Origin: CAYLNK01 sp964384675
Lineage (GTDB): Bacteria; Acidobacteriota; Thermoanaerobaculia; UBA5066
Assembly: GCA_964384675.1 (NCBI GenBank)
Contig: CAYLNK010000040.1
Coordinates: 1-30,928 of the forward strand
Reading direction: 5' to 3'
DNA: 30,928 nucleotides
Part shown: positions 6,663-14,192 of the stretch, in pieces
Layout of the letters: every line of letters begins with the position of its first letter
How positions within the stretch are numbered: position 1 is the first letter of the stretch
Notes under the pieces: model-generated
Databases searched by the model: none
Told to the model about the DNA's origin: nothing
The model's input: the letters and a program-made list of their open reading frames with translations, nothing else
Made by a program: the position numbers and the translations under genes

Positions 6663-8425
6663 AGCTGGTCCTGATCCTGGTGGGGGCCCTGGCCGCGGCC
6701 GGGATCCTCGCCTGGCACGCTCTCTTCGGGGGCGACCCTTCGCGGCGGACTCACGTCACCGGCGACCTCTTCACCGACGTCACCGCGACGTCCGGGGTCA
6801 CGTTCCGCTTTCACGGCGACTTCATGGACGGGAAGCTGATCCCGACGATGGGGGGCGGCGTCGCCGTGGCCGACATGGACGGCGACGGCTTCCCCGACCT
6901 CTTCTTCGTCCAGCAGGTGAAGAGCGCCTCGCGCTACCGCAAGCACGGGCGCGCCCAGCCGATCGCCGAGTGCGGCAAGCTGTTCCGGAACCGCGGCGAC
7001 GGCACGTTCGCCGACGTCACGAAGGCCTCGGGGATCGAGGCGTGCGGCTGGGGCGTCGGGGCGATGTGGGCCGACCTCGACGCCGACGGCGACGCCGACC
7101 TCGTGGTCGGCAACGTGGGCGAGCCAAATCGCCTCTACCGGAACGACGGGAGCGGCCGCTTCACCTGGATCCAGGGGTCGGGCCTCGAGAGCGGCCTCTT
7201 CACGATCGGTCTGGCCGCGCTCGACGCGGACGGCGACGGGAAGGCGGACGTCTACGTGGGGCACTACCTGGAGACCGACTCCGAGCGGGAGTCGAAGACC
7301 CCCGCCAAGGCGTTCATGACGCCGGACCAGTACGACGGACAGCCGAACAACCTCTACCGAGCGACGGGGGAGCTGAGCTACGCCGACGTGACGTCGGAGA
7401 GCGGCACCGCGGACCCAGGCTCGAAGACGATCGGCGCCGTGGCCCTCGACTACGACGGCGACGGCCGCACGGACCTCTTCCTCTCCAACGACCAGTGGCG
7501 CAACACGCTCTTCCACAACGAAGGGGGCGGCCGTTTCCGCGACGTCTCCGACGAGACGGGCACCGGCTACCCGCAGGAGGGCCCGACCGCCTTCGGCCGG
7601 CGCACCCGCAGCGGCATGGGGCTGATCGGCCAGGACCTCGACGGCGACGGCCGGCCCGACCTCTTCGTGACCAACTACTCCGGCGAGCCGAACACGCTTC
7701 TCCGGAACGTGGAGGGCTCGGTCTTCGAGCAGGCGGAGCGCCAGGCGTTCGGCGGCGAGAACGACCCGTCGATCCCGCTCTCCGGCTGGGGCACGGTAGC
7801 GCTCGACTACGACGACGACGGCGCGGACGACATCGCCGTGAGCAACGGGCAGATCCTCTCCCGCTTCTGGACGGCGATCGCCCAGCTGTTCAACCCGGTC
7901 GCCAAGAACTTCGCCGTGGGGGAGAAGAGCTACGCGCAGCGGCAGTTCCTCTTCCGCAACGAGGGTAAGCCCGGCGAGATGCGGTTCCGTGACGTCTCGG
8001 CGGAGGCCGGCGACCTGGGCCGCCTCAGCATCGTCGGGCGGGGACTCGCCGCCGCCGACCTCGACGGCGACGGCCGTCTCGACCTGGTCTTCAACCCGAT
8101 CGCGCATCCGGCCGTGCTGCTCCGCAACACCGGCAAGGGCGGCCGGTCGATCGAGATCCTGCCGGTGGCGGGCGACGATCGGAAGACCGTGCTCGGCGCC
8201 GTCGTGACCGTGGCCGGCCGGAAGCGAGAGCACTTCGTCATCCCGTCCTATGCCGGCGGATCGTGGCTCCCGCTTCACTTCGGGATCGGCGCGTCGGCGT
8301 CGGCGCCGGTCACCGTGCGCTGGCCGGACGGCACGTCCGCCGACCTCGGCGAGGTCCCGGCGGGCGCGTACCGGATCCGCAAGGGAGGCTCCCTGGAGCC
8401 GCTCAGAGGAGGTCGAGCCAATTGA
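6659..8425 (+). CDS. Membrane-anchored FG-GAP/UnbV (CRTAC1-like) beta-propeller protein
   Basis: Encodes 588 residues from GTG at 6659, which overlaps the previous TGA. A longer frame exists upstream but lies within the hydrolase gene. Residues 1-20 are a hydrophobic anchor or signal (KLVLILVGALAAAGILAW). Seven calcium-binding-type repeats follow: DMDGDGFPD (Asp72), DLDADGDAD, DADGDGKAD, DYDGDGRTD, DLDGDGRPD, DYDDDGADD and DLDGDGRLD (Asp467). Seven motifs suggest a seven-bladed integrin-alpha-like propeller. The C-terminal ~90 residues match the ASPIC/UnbV module (VTVRWPDGTSADLGEVPAG). The family is extracellular and thought to bind protein or glycan; no catalytic site is seen. The coupled MBL hydrolase suggests both act at the cell surface. 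Confidence 0.9.
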   Translation: MKLVLILVGALAAAGILAWHALFGGDPSRRTHVTGDLFTDVTATSGVTFRFHGDFMDGKLIPTMGGGVAVADMDGDGFPDLFFVQQVKSASRYRKHGRAQPIAECGKLFRNRGDGTFADVTKASGIEACGWGVGAMWADLDADGDADLVVGNVGEPNRLYRNDGSGRFTWIQGSGLESGLFTIGLAALDADGDGKADVYVGHYLETDSERESKTPAKAFMTPDQYDGQPNNLYRATGELSYADVTSESGTADPGSKTIGAVALDYDGDGRTDLFLSNDQWRNTLFHNEGGGRFRDVSDETGTGYPQEGPTAFGRRTRSGMGLIGQDLDGDGRPDLFVTNYSGEPNTLLRNVEGSVFEQAERQAFGGENDPSIPLSGWGTVALDYDDDGADDIAVSNGQILSRFWTAIAQLFNPVAKNFAVGEKSYAQRQFLFRNEGKPGEMRFRDVSAEAGDLGRLSIVGRGLAAADLDGDGRLDLVFNPIAHPAVLLRNTGKGGRSIEILPVAGDDRKTVLGAVVTVAGRKREHFVIPSYAGGSWLPLHFGIGASASAPVTVRWPDGTSADLGEVPAGAYRIRKGGSLEPLRGGRAN

Positions 8426-8919
8426 GCTCCGTCCCGCCCCCGCTGCCGTTCCCCCCACCCCCTCCTCCTCCCCCGGCGTACGGCGCGCGCCCCGCCCGGT
8501 CGACGTTCGTGACGGCCCTCGCCTGGCTCCTCATCGTCGGCTCGGCTCTGGTGTCCCCCATGGCGGCCGTCTTCGCCCTTCTCGGCCTCTCGGGCGGGAA
8601 GGCGGGCCTCTACGATTTCCTCTGGGTCACGGCCGCCTGTCTCGTCTTCCCGTCGCTCTTCGTGGCGTCGATCGGGCTCCTCAGGCGGTGGGCCTGGGCT
8701 CGCCTGGTCGTCGTCGCGTTCCTGGGGCTCGTGGCGCTCGGGGAGCTCGTGGGGCTCGTCTCGATGGCCACGTTCGCGTCGAAATACCAGGGCAGCGACG
8801 TGCCGGGCGCCGGATCGATGCTCGTGAGCTACGGGGCGTCGGTCCTGGTCCTCGTGGCGTTGACGGCGTGGATCATCTGGAAGCTGGTGACCGAGCCCGT
8901 GAGGAGCGAGTTCGGCTGA
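8422..8919 (+). CDS. Small four-helix membrane protein with polyproline N-terminus
   Basis: Encodes 165 residues from TTG at 8422, which overlaps the previous stop (TTGA) and has GGAGG 9 bases upstream. No ATG or GTG fits better. Residues ~4-17 are almost pure proline (PPPLPFPPPPPPPP), a flexible cytosolic-type tail. Four hydrophobic segments follow: VTALAWLLIVGSALV, FLWVTAACLVFPSLFVASIGLL, LVVVAFLGLVALGELVGLV and VLVLVALTAWIIWKLV. No family or catalytic motif is recognised. It is co-transcribed with the propeller gene and the HELTH-motif gene (6-bp gap downstream). Confidence 0.75.
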   Translation: MSSVPPPLPFPPPPPPPPAYGARPARSTFVTALAWLLIVGSALVSPMAAVFALLGLSGGKAGLYDFLWVTAACLVFPSLFVASIGLLRRWAWARLVVVAFLGLVALGELVGLVSMATFASKYQGSDVPGAGSMLVSYGASVLVLVALTAWIIWKLVTEPVRSEFG

Positions 8920-8925
8920 GGGGGG

Positions 8926-9405
8926 GTGTCCCTGGCCACACGCGATGTCGATCCTGAGGAGGCCGCCCTCGCCCGCGAGGTCTTCGGGGGCGCGCTTCGC
9001 CTGGACCTCGTCCGGATCTCCGACGCCATCGGCATCGGCGGCCGTCCCTGGACGAGCGGCGGACCGCGGCGGTTCAAGGTCCGCGTCGGCCCGACGCTCT
9101 TCGCGACCGGCATGTCCGCGAGCGCCCACGGCCGCGCGGTCCTGGTCCACGAGCTGACGCACGTCTTTCAGGGGCAGACCGGCGCGATCGGCATCGGGTA
9201 CATGGCGGGCTCGGTGGCGAGCCAGGCGTGGGCCCTCCTCCGGACCGGCTCGACGTCCTCCGCGTACGACTTCCGGCCGGGCCTCCCCTGGGACCGCTAC
9301 AACTGCGAGCAGCAGGCGAACCTGGTGGAGACGTGGGTCACGGGCGGGATGCGGACCGACGACCCGCTCTTCCCGTACATCCGGGACCACATCCGCCGGT
9401 CCTGA
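8926..9405 (+). CDS. DUF4157-like protein with HExxH zinc-metallopeptidase motif
   Basis: Encodes 159 residues from GTG at 8926 behind a G-rich tract. The core motif is VLVHELTHVFQGQ, an HExxH site of the kind seen in DUF4157/eCIS-core proteins. A second family-like signature, YNCEQQANLVETW, supplies a glutamate that could be the third metal ligand. No signal peptide is seen. The usual partners of such domains (contractile injection systems, Rhs or Vgr toxins) are absent from this window, so it is a stand-alone version. Peptidase activity is inferred from the motif and may be lost in some family members. It sits between a membrane protein and coaD, with 12 bases to coaD. Confidence 0.75.
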   Translation: MSLATRDVDPEEAALAREVFGGALRLDLVRISDAIGIGGRPWTSGGPRRFKVRVGPTLFATGMSASAHGRAVLVHELTHVFQGQTGAIGIGYMAGSVASQAWALLRTGSTSSAYDFRPGLPWDRYNCEQQANLVETWVTGGMRTDDPLFPYIRDHIRRS

Positions 9406-9417
9406 GATGATGCGCGC

Positions 9418-9948
9418 ATGACGGACCCGAGGATCGCGGTCTACGCGGGCAGCTTCGACCCCCTCACGCACGGACACCTCTGGATGGTCGAGCAGGGGGC
9501 GCGCCTCTTCGACCGGCTCGTCGTGGCGGTGGGCGTCAATCCCGCCAAGAAGTACACGTTCGACCTGGCCGACCGGATGGCGATGATCCGTGAGTCCACC
9601 CCGCACCTCTCCAACGTGGACGTCGCCGAGTTCGGCGGGTCGTATCTGGTGAGGTACGGGCTCGCTCGCGGCGCCACCCACATCCTGCGCGGCATCCGCA
9701 CCGCCATCGACTTCCAGGAGGAGATGACGATCCGCCACGTGAACGACGACGTGGCGCGTCTCTTCGCGCCCGACGGCGCGCGGCCGCCCACGACCGTCTT
9801 CCTGATGCCGCCGCGCCGCCTGGCCGAGGTGAGCTCGAGCCTGGTGAAGGGGCTCGTCGACGGCGACAAGGGGTGGGCGACCATCGTCGGGGAGTACGTT
9901 CCCGAGCCGGTGCTCAGAAGGCTCGCCGCGCGCTCGCACGGCTCGTGA
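9418..9948 (+). CDS. coaD: Phosphopantetheine adenylyltransferase
   Basis: Encodes 176 residues, slightly longer than the usual ~160. It transfers AMP from ATP to 4'-phosphopantetheine, the fourth step of coenzyme A synthesis, in the cytosol. The nucleotidyltransferase signature is YAGSFDPLTHGHL, with the TxGH motif at residues 17-20. The family segments HILRGIRTAIDFQEE (substrate-binding loop) and EVSSSLVKGLV (phosphate-binding end) are both present. The ~10 extra residues include an insertion around LFAPDGARPPT. The ATG at 9418 gives the expected N-terminus. Its TGA overlaps the GTG of the next gene, so they are coupled. Confidence 0.95.
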   Translation: MTDPRIAVYAGSFDPLTHGHLWMVEQGARLFDRLVVAVGVNPAKKYTFDLADRMAMIRESTPHLSNVDVAEFGGSYLVRYGLARGATHILRGIRTAIDFQEEMTIRHVNDDVARLFAPDGARPPTTVFLMPPRRLAEVSSSLVKGLVDGDKGWATIVGEYVPEPVLRRLAARSHGS

Positions 9949-10589
9949 CCGCCTCGCCGCTCGCCCTCCTGCGGGCGCGACCCGCGGGCATCCCGATGGC
10001 GGCCAGCGGCGAGGAGCGGCTCGCCCGGCTCCTCGAGACCTGGTACGGGGAGCCGCAGCGGCACTACCACTCGTGGGGTCACATCGCCTGGTGCCTCGAC
10101 CAGCTCGGAAGCCTCGTCGACGAGCGCGTCGGGATCGAGCACGCGGCCGACGTCTTCGCCGCGCTCCTCTTCCACGACGCCGTCTACGACCCGTCGAGGA
10201 AGGACAACGAGGCGGCGAGCGCGCGCCTCGCGCGGGACCACGCCCCGGAGGCCTTTCCGACGGCCGATCTCGACCGCGTGGAGCGCCTGATCCTCCTGAC
10301 GGCCCGCCACGGCCGGCTCGTGCTCGAGGAGCTGACCCTGGAGGAGCGGCTCTTCCTGGACGTCGACACCTCGGTGCTCGGCGGCGACGAGGTCGCCTAT
10401 CGCGCTTACGCGGACGGCGTGCGTCGCGAGTACGAACCCTCGGCGGGACGTGTGAGGTACACGCTCGGGAGGAAGGGGTTCCTCCTGTCGCTCCTCGCCG
10501 CCCCGCGGATCTTCCTCTCGGACCGGTACCGCGGGCGGCTCGAGGCGAGGGCCCGGGAGAACGTGAAGCGCGAGCTCCTCGGCCTCTGA
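9945..10589 (+). CDS. HD-domain metal-dependent phosphohydrolase (COG4339-like)
   Basis: Encodes 214 residues from GTG at 9945 (GTGA overlap with coaD), or 197 from ATG at 9996; the family core starts just after the second. The motifs are YGEPQRHYHSWGHIAW, LLFHDAVYDPSRKDNEAASA (the HD pair) and LFLDVDTSVLGGDEVAYRAY. Together they match the uncharacterised HD superfamily group that databases often mislabel as an NMDA-receptor-subunit-like protein. It is probably a cytosolic metal-dependent phosphohydrolase of unknown substrate. Coupling to coaD hints at nucleotide or cofactor turnover, but this is only suggestive. Confidence 0.85.
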   Translation: MTASPLALLRARPAGIPMAASGEERLARLLETWYGEPQRHYHSWGHIAWCLDQLGSLVDERVGIEHAADVFAALLFHDAVYDPSRKDNEAASARLARDHAPEAFPTADLDRVERLILLTARHGRLVLEELTLEERLFLDVDTSVLGGDEVAYRAYADGVRREYEPSAGRVRYTLGRKGFLLSLLAAPRIFLSDRYRGRLEARARENVKRELLGL

Positions 10590-10627
10590 CAGAATCGCGC
10601 GGACGGTGACGCCGCAAGGAGGTCGCG

Positions 10628-11290
10628 ATGGCCTGGTTCGGGAAGTCGAAGCCGGAGATGCCGGGTCTCGAGGAGGCGCTGCCGGGCCGTCCGCACCGGA
10701 TGCCGGTCCCGGAGAGCCACTTCGTCCTCGGCACGCGCCTCGCGCCGCCCTTCCCGGACGGTATGGAGCTGGCGCTGTTCGGGCTCGGCTGCTTCTGGGG
10801 CGCCGAGAAGGCCTTCTGGAAGACCCCGGGGGTCCACAGCACCGCGGTGGGCTACGCGGCCGGGGTCACGCCGAACCCGAGCTACCGCGAGGTGTGCACG
10901 GGGATGACCGGACACAACGAGGTCGTGCGGGTGGTTTTCGACCCGAAGGCCGTCACGTACGAGCAGCTGCTCAAGGTGTTCTGGGAGTCCCACGACCCGA
11001 CGCAGGGTATGCGCCAGGGGAACGACGTCGGCACACAGTACCGGTCCGGGATCTACACGTACGGGGAGGCGCAGCGCGCGGCGGCCGAGGCCTCGAGGAC
11101 CGCCTACCAGGCGGCCCTTTCGGCGGCCGGGTACGGGGAGATCACCACCGAGGTGCTCGCCGCCGGCGAGTTCTACTACGCCGAGGAGTACCACCAGCAG
11201 TACCTCGCCAAGAACCCCGGCGGGTACTGCGGTCTGGGGGGGACGGGCGTCGGCTGTCCGGTGGGGTTGCGCGGCGCGAGCCCGGCGTGA
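10628..11290 (+). CDS. msrA: Peptide methionine-S-sulfoxide reductase
   Basis: Encodes 220 residues with AGGAGG before ATG at 10628. It repairs oxidised methionine in proteins with thioredoxin as reductant. The catalytic signature GCFWG holds Cys55. The conserved parts VGYAAGVTPNPSYREVCTGMTGHNEVV, split by family as usual, and ESHDPTQGMRQGNDVGTQYRS follow. The C-terminal GYCGLGGTGVGCP provides two recycling cysteines, as in E. coli-type three-cysteine MsrA. The ~50-residue N-terminal extension before the core also resembles the longer E. coli type. There is no signal peptide, so it is cytosolic. A CAGAAT box at 10590-10595 may be a promoter -10 element separating it from the HD gene. Confidence 0.95.
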   Translation: MAWFGKSKPEMPGLEEALPGRPHRMPVPESHFVLGTRLAPPFPDGMELALFGLGCFWGAEKAFWKTPGVHSTAVGYAAGVTPNPSYREVCTGMTGHNEVVRVVFDPKAVTYEQLLKVFWESHDPTQGMRQGNDVGTQYRSGIYTYGEAQRAAAEASRTAYQAALSAAGYGEITTEVLAAGEFYYAEEYHQQYLAKNPGGYCGLGGTGVGCPVGLRGASPA

Positions 11291-11321
11291 GGATCGAGGT
11301 CGCGTCCTGAAGACGATCGGG

Positions 11322-12002
11322 ATGATCGGCGGGATGAGCTGGGAGTCGACGCTCCTCTACTACCGGCTCGTGAACGAAGGGGTGAAGGCGCGCCTGGGCG
11401 GGCTGCACTCCGCCCAGCTCCTCCTCTACTCCGTTGACTTCCACGACATCGAACGGATGATGGCGGCAGAACGATGGTCAGAGGTCGGTGCGCGCCTGGC
11501 GGAGGCTGCCGCGGCGTTGCGGCGTGGCGGCGCCGAGGTGCTGATCCTCTGCACGAACACGATGCACCGTGTGGCCGCGGAGATCGAGGCGGGCGCCGGC
11601 CTTCCCCTGCTGCACATCGCCGATCCGACCGCCGTCGCCGTCAAGCGGCGGGGCCTGCGGCGCGTCGGGCTTCTGGGGACGCGTTTCACCATGGAGCAGG
11701 CGTTCTACAGGGACCGTCTCGCCGAGCGTCACGGGCTCGGCGTGCTCGTGCCCGGCCCGATGGACCGGGAGCTCGTGCACCGGGTGATCTTCGAGGAGCT
11801 CTGCCTCGGTCGCGTGGTGGAGGCCTCGCGCCTGGAGCTGCGGCGGATCACGGCGGAGCTGGCTCGCGACGGCGCCGAGGCCGTGATCCTGGGATGTACG
11901 GAGCTCACCCTGCTGGTCGAGCCGGGGAGCGTCGATCTGCCGGTGTTCGATACGACCGCGCTCCACGCCGACGCCGCGGTCGACCTCGCGCTGGCGCCGT
12001 AG
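11322..12002 (+). CDS. Aspartate/glutamate racemase-family protein
   Basis: Encodes 226 residues from ATG at 11322. The two catalytic cysteines of the family are visible: ILCTNTMH (Cys77) and VILGCTELTLL (Cys192), and the N-terminus reads MIGGMSWEST. Family members normally begin MKTIGMIGGMSWEST, and the five missing codons (CTG AAG ACG ATC GGG) lie directly upstream in frame, so the true start may be a rare CTG at 11307, with GAGG upstream. The enzyme probably racemises L- and D-aspartate, or a related amino acid, without a cofactor; D-amino acids feed the cell wall. It is the last gene of the plus-strand run, with a terminator ~85 bases downstream. Confidence 0.88.
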   Translation: MIGGMSWESTLLYYRLVNEGVKARLGGLHSAQLLLYSVDFHDIERMMAAERWSEVGARLAEAAAALRRGGAEVLILCTNTMHRVAAEIEAGAGLPLLHIADPTAVAVKRRGLRRVGLLGTRFTMEQAFYRDRLAERHGLGVLVPGPMDRELVHRVIFEELCLGRVVEASRLELRRITAELARDGAEAVILGCTELTLLVEPGSVDLPVFDTTALHADAAVDLALAP

Positions 12003-12085
12003 CGACGGGGGGTCAACCCGGGCTCATTGTCGATCGGGAGGTCCGTTGTGACCTGCTGATCTCCCGAGAGCCAGTCTGGTGCCGT

Positions 12086-12119
12086 GGCGGCCTGCCTGTC
12101 GGGCCGCCTCGACTTTTTT
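12086..12119 (+). terminator. Rho-independent terminator after the racemase gene
   Basis: GGCGGCC (12086-12092) pairs with GGCCGCC (12102-12108) around a 9-base loop, and six T follow at 12114-12119. This is the only classical hairpin-plus-T-run I see in the window, and it closes the eight-gene plus-strand run. Confidence 0.65.
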
Positions 12120-12161
12120 CGTGGCGGCGGGAGGGCCAGAAACGCCTGGAACCCGGGACTC

Positions 12162-12186
12162 TATAGATAGCAGGTCGAAGCGCTTC
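12162..12186 (+). promoter_or_regulatory. Candidate promoter -10 box and adjoining palindrome before the small gene
   Basis: TATAGA at 12162-12167 is a good -10 match in an unusually AT-rich patch just past the terminator. No convincing -35 box lies 17 bases upstream. A perfect 10-bp palindrome, GAAGCGCTTC at 12177-12186, lies where transcription would begin and could be an operator. The small gene starts 45 bases further on. Confidence 0.35.
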
Positions 12187-12230
12187 CTCCTGAACGGCCC
12201 CAGCGAAGTTGGGCGCCACGGAGGCACAAG

Positions 12231-12353
12231 ATGCGGTTTTTCTTCTTCCTGCTCGATCTCTTCAGCGGCCGTCTCGCGGAACGGAACGCGCCCATCCGGT
12301 GCGACGGGGACGGGGACCCCGGGGACGGCGTCAAGCAACCGATCGGTGGGTGA
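12231..12353 (+). CDS. Candidate small protein (40 residues), unknown function
   Basis: ATG at 12231 has GGAGG 7 bases upstream, and the frame runs to TGA at 12351-12353. The N-terminus is MRFFFFLLDLFSGRLAE, a short and very hydrophobic aromatic stretch, followed by a polar, Asp/Gly-rich tail (CDGDGDPGDG). The stretch is short for a membrane helix but could be a membrane-associated segment. The gene has its own possible -10 box and lies between a T-run terminator and a second hairpin, so it would be an independent transcript. I recognise no family. Against it: the length is small and chance frames are frequent in GC-rich DNA, although the Phe codons are AT-rich and unlike chance frames here. 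Confidence 0.4.
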   Translation: MRFFFFLLDLFSGRLAERNAPIRCDGDGDPGDGVKQPIGG

Positions 12354-12360
12354 GCGTGCG

Positions 12361-12390
12361 GCGGGGCTCGGCCGTCAGCTCCGGCCCCGC
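12361..12390. terminator. Hairpin between the small gene and the convergent TPR gene
   Basis: GCGGGGC-T-CGG (12361-12371) pairs with CCG-GCCCCGC (12381-12390) with one bulged T and a 9-base loop. It lies 7 bases after the small gene's stop and 6 bases past the stop of the minus-strand TPR gene, so it could terminate both. There is no T-run. Confidence 0.4.
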
Positions 12391-12396
12391 GAGCTG

Positions 12397-13704
12397 TCAA
12401 GCCGAACGCAGCGACCGGTAGGGCTGTGCGTCACCTTGGGCCAGGGCTTCGAGGTAATTCCGGACGTGGCGGATCTCGCCAGCCGCCAGGTCGCCCGCGT
12501 CCAGACCCTTGAACAGGTCGGAATAGGCGGGCGAATCGGCCCGATCGGCGTGAGGCCTCAATGCCTCGATCTGGGCCCTCGTGCCCTCGCCATCCTGGAG
12601 CAGGACGCAGCACTCGGCGATGAAGAGCCTGCAGTTGATGAGCCGGGTCTCCAGGTTGCGGGACTCGAGGGCTGGCACGATCCTCTCGAACGCCGTCCTG
12701 GCTTCCCGGACACGTCCTTCGTTCAGGCTGACGAGCGCGAGGTTGTATCGGGCGTCGAGCGCGGAGAGGTCCAGCCTCGCCCTCACGGCGCGCTTGAGGA
12801 CCTCCGAGAACCTCAGCCGAGCGTCCGAATACCGCTTGTGATGGTCCAGGAGGCACCCCTCGCTCAGGAGGAGGGACGTGACCGCTCGTTCATCCTCTTC
12901 TCCATCGAGTCTCTCCGCGGCGCTTGCGAAGTAGTCGAGGGCACGCATGTCGTTGTTCCTTTGAACCAGTACGACACCGATCGCGGCTTCGGCCCTTCCG
13001 ATCCACCGATCGAGCCCCGTCCCGACGAAGCCACGCAGCGCGGCGTCGAGGCGCGACAAGGCCTCTTCGTATCGATCGTCGAAGCCGAGCGCCGACCCAT
13101 CGAAGTAGTCCACGCGGGCCGTGTCGAAGACGGGGTCGCCGCCCGGGACCGGCAGAAGGCGTCGAGCTTCGTCCACCGCTTCGCGCGCCGGCGCGGTCCG
13201 CTGGAGGTACAGGAGCGCCTGGGAACGCAGCAGGGCTACTTCGAAGCGGAGCCTCCGGGAGGCCCCGAAGATCGCCTCCCGCTCGATGGCAACGATGAGA
13301 GCGAGGGCGCGCTGAGGCAACGTCCCCGCCAGCTTCGACGCGTTCTGGCAAGCGTAGACGAGCGCTTGGGTGAGGTCGGCGCCAGAGCCGCGAGCCTCCT
13401 CGAGGGCTCGCGCCAGCTCGTCGTCCCCCTCCTCCGCCGCGACGACGACGTTTCGCGACAGCTCCTCCGCGCGGCGGGCCGAGGCGAGAAGGTCCTTCGT
13501 CCGGAACGGCAGCGGCGCCCGCACCGGCGCCGGGTCGGCAGCGGCGTGGAACGCGGCCTCGCGCCGCACCCCGGCCACGACCCTGCCCAGCGCCTCGGCG
13601 CGCGCCGAGCAATCCGGACACTCCTTCACGTGCTCGTCGTCGCCTCCGGCGCAGGCGAGCGTGAAGATCCTCAGAGCGCTGGGGTGACGTCGCGCTTTAG
13701 CCAT
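12397..13704 (-). CDS. Zinc-finger (anti-sigma-like) TPR-repeat protein
   Basis: Encodes 435 residues from ATG at 13704; a GTG seven codons upstream (13725) is an alternative. Near the N-terminus is HVKECPDC (His25, Cys29, Cys32), the HxxxCxxC signature of zinc-binding anti-sigma domains. There is no transmembrane segment after it, so the protein would be soluble. Residues ~85-430 are all-helical with repeated ~35-40-residue units (for example RYEEALSRLDAALRGF, RYNLALVSLNEGRVREARTAFE) typical of tetratricopeptide repeats, which bind proteins. The gene overlaps the 3' end of the sigma-factor gene by 34 bp in another frame. The likely role is to bind and control that sigma factor, by analogy with other sigma/zinc-finger pairs. 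Confidence 0.8.
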   Translation of the reverse strand: MAKARRHPSALRIFTLACAGGDDEHVKECPDCSARAEALGRVVAGVRREAAFHAAADPAPVRAPLPFRTKDLLASARRAEELSRNVVVAAEEGDDELARALEEARGSGADLTQALVYACQNASKLAGTLPQRALALIVAIEREAIFGASRRLRFEVALLRSQALLYLQRTAPAREAVDEARRLLPVPGGDPVFDTARVDYFDGSALGFDDRYEEALSRLDAALRGFVGTGLDRWIGRAEAAIGVVLVQRNNDMRALDYFASAAERLDGEEDERAVTSLLLSEGCLLDHHKRYSDARLRFSEVLKRAVRARLDLSALDARYNLALVSLNEGRVREARTAFERIVPALESRNLETRLINCRLFIAECCVLLQDGEGTRAQIEALRPHADRADSPAYSDLFKGLDAGDLAAGEIRHVRNYLEALAQGDAQPYRSLRSA

Positions 13705-14192
13705 ATTTCCAGCTTTCCGAGACACTTGTGGATCCGTTTCCAGATGGTCACCTTCGAGCTGCCCACCCAGTCGGCCGTCTCGGGGAGAGTTCGGCCTTCC
13801 AGGGCGTACGCGGTGATCAGCTCGCGGCAGCGGGGGGAGACGCGCCCGAGGGCATTCGTGACGTCACATTCGGCCTCCATCCGGCCGCCCGGCTCGTGCC
13901 GGAACTCCGAGACGCTCTCCAGGGCCACGAACCGGCCCCTGGCACGGGCCACGTCGCAGCAGTGGCGGTAGTAGGCGTTGCGCAGGTACGCCTCGGGCAT
14001 CCGGGCCCGGGGCCGCCGCTGGATGATCTCCTGCGCCACCTGCTGGATGGCGTCCTCGCAGTCCTCGCGGGAGAGCCCGAACTTCCGCTGTCCCGAGGAG
14101 AGGAGCGCCGGCCAGAGATTCTCCATGAGCTGCGACCAGTCCCACTCGTTGGAGGGGATCCCGGCGACGTCCGATGGAGCGTGGGCCGACAC
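13671..14192 (-). CDS. ECF-like sigma-70 family RNA polymerase sigma factor
   Basis: Encodes 173 residues from GTG at 14192, with GAGGT 7 bases upstream. Region 2 is at residues ~35-90 (LSREDCEDAIQQVAQEIIQR, YLRNAYYRHCCDVARARGRF), which binds core polymerase and the -10 element. Region 4 is at ~115-165 (VSPRCRELITAYALEGRTLPE, SSKVTIWKRIHKCLGKLEIWL), a helix-turn-helix for the -35 element. Regions 1 and 3 are absent, as in ECF sigma factors. The regulon is unknown. The last 34 bp encode the start of the zinc-finger/TPR protein in another frame, so the ratio of the two products is probably fixed by translation. Confidence 0.85.
   Translation of the reverse strand: MSAHAPSDVAGIPSNEWDWSQLMENLWPALLSSGQRKFGLSREDCEDAIQQVAQEIIQRRPRARMPEAYLRNAYYRHCCDVARARGRFVALESVSEFRHEPGGRMEAECDVTNALGRVSPRCRELITAYALEGRTLPETADWVGSSKVTIWKRIHKCLGKLEIWLKRDVTPAL

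Noticed and set aside
8275..10842. 855-codon minus-strand frame opposite the coaD region
   Set aside because: Arg/Pro-rich shadow covering several well-defined plus-strand genes.
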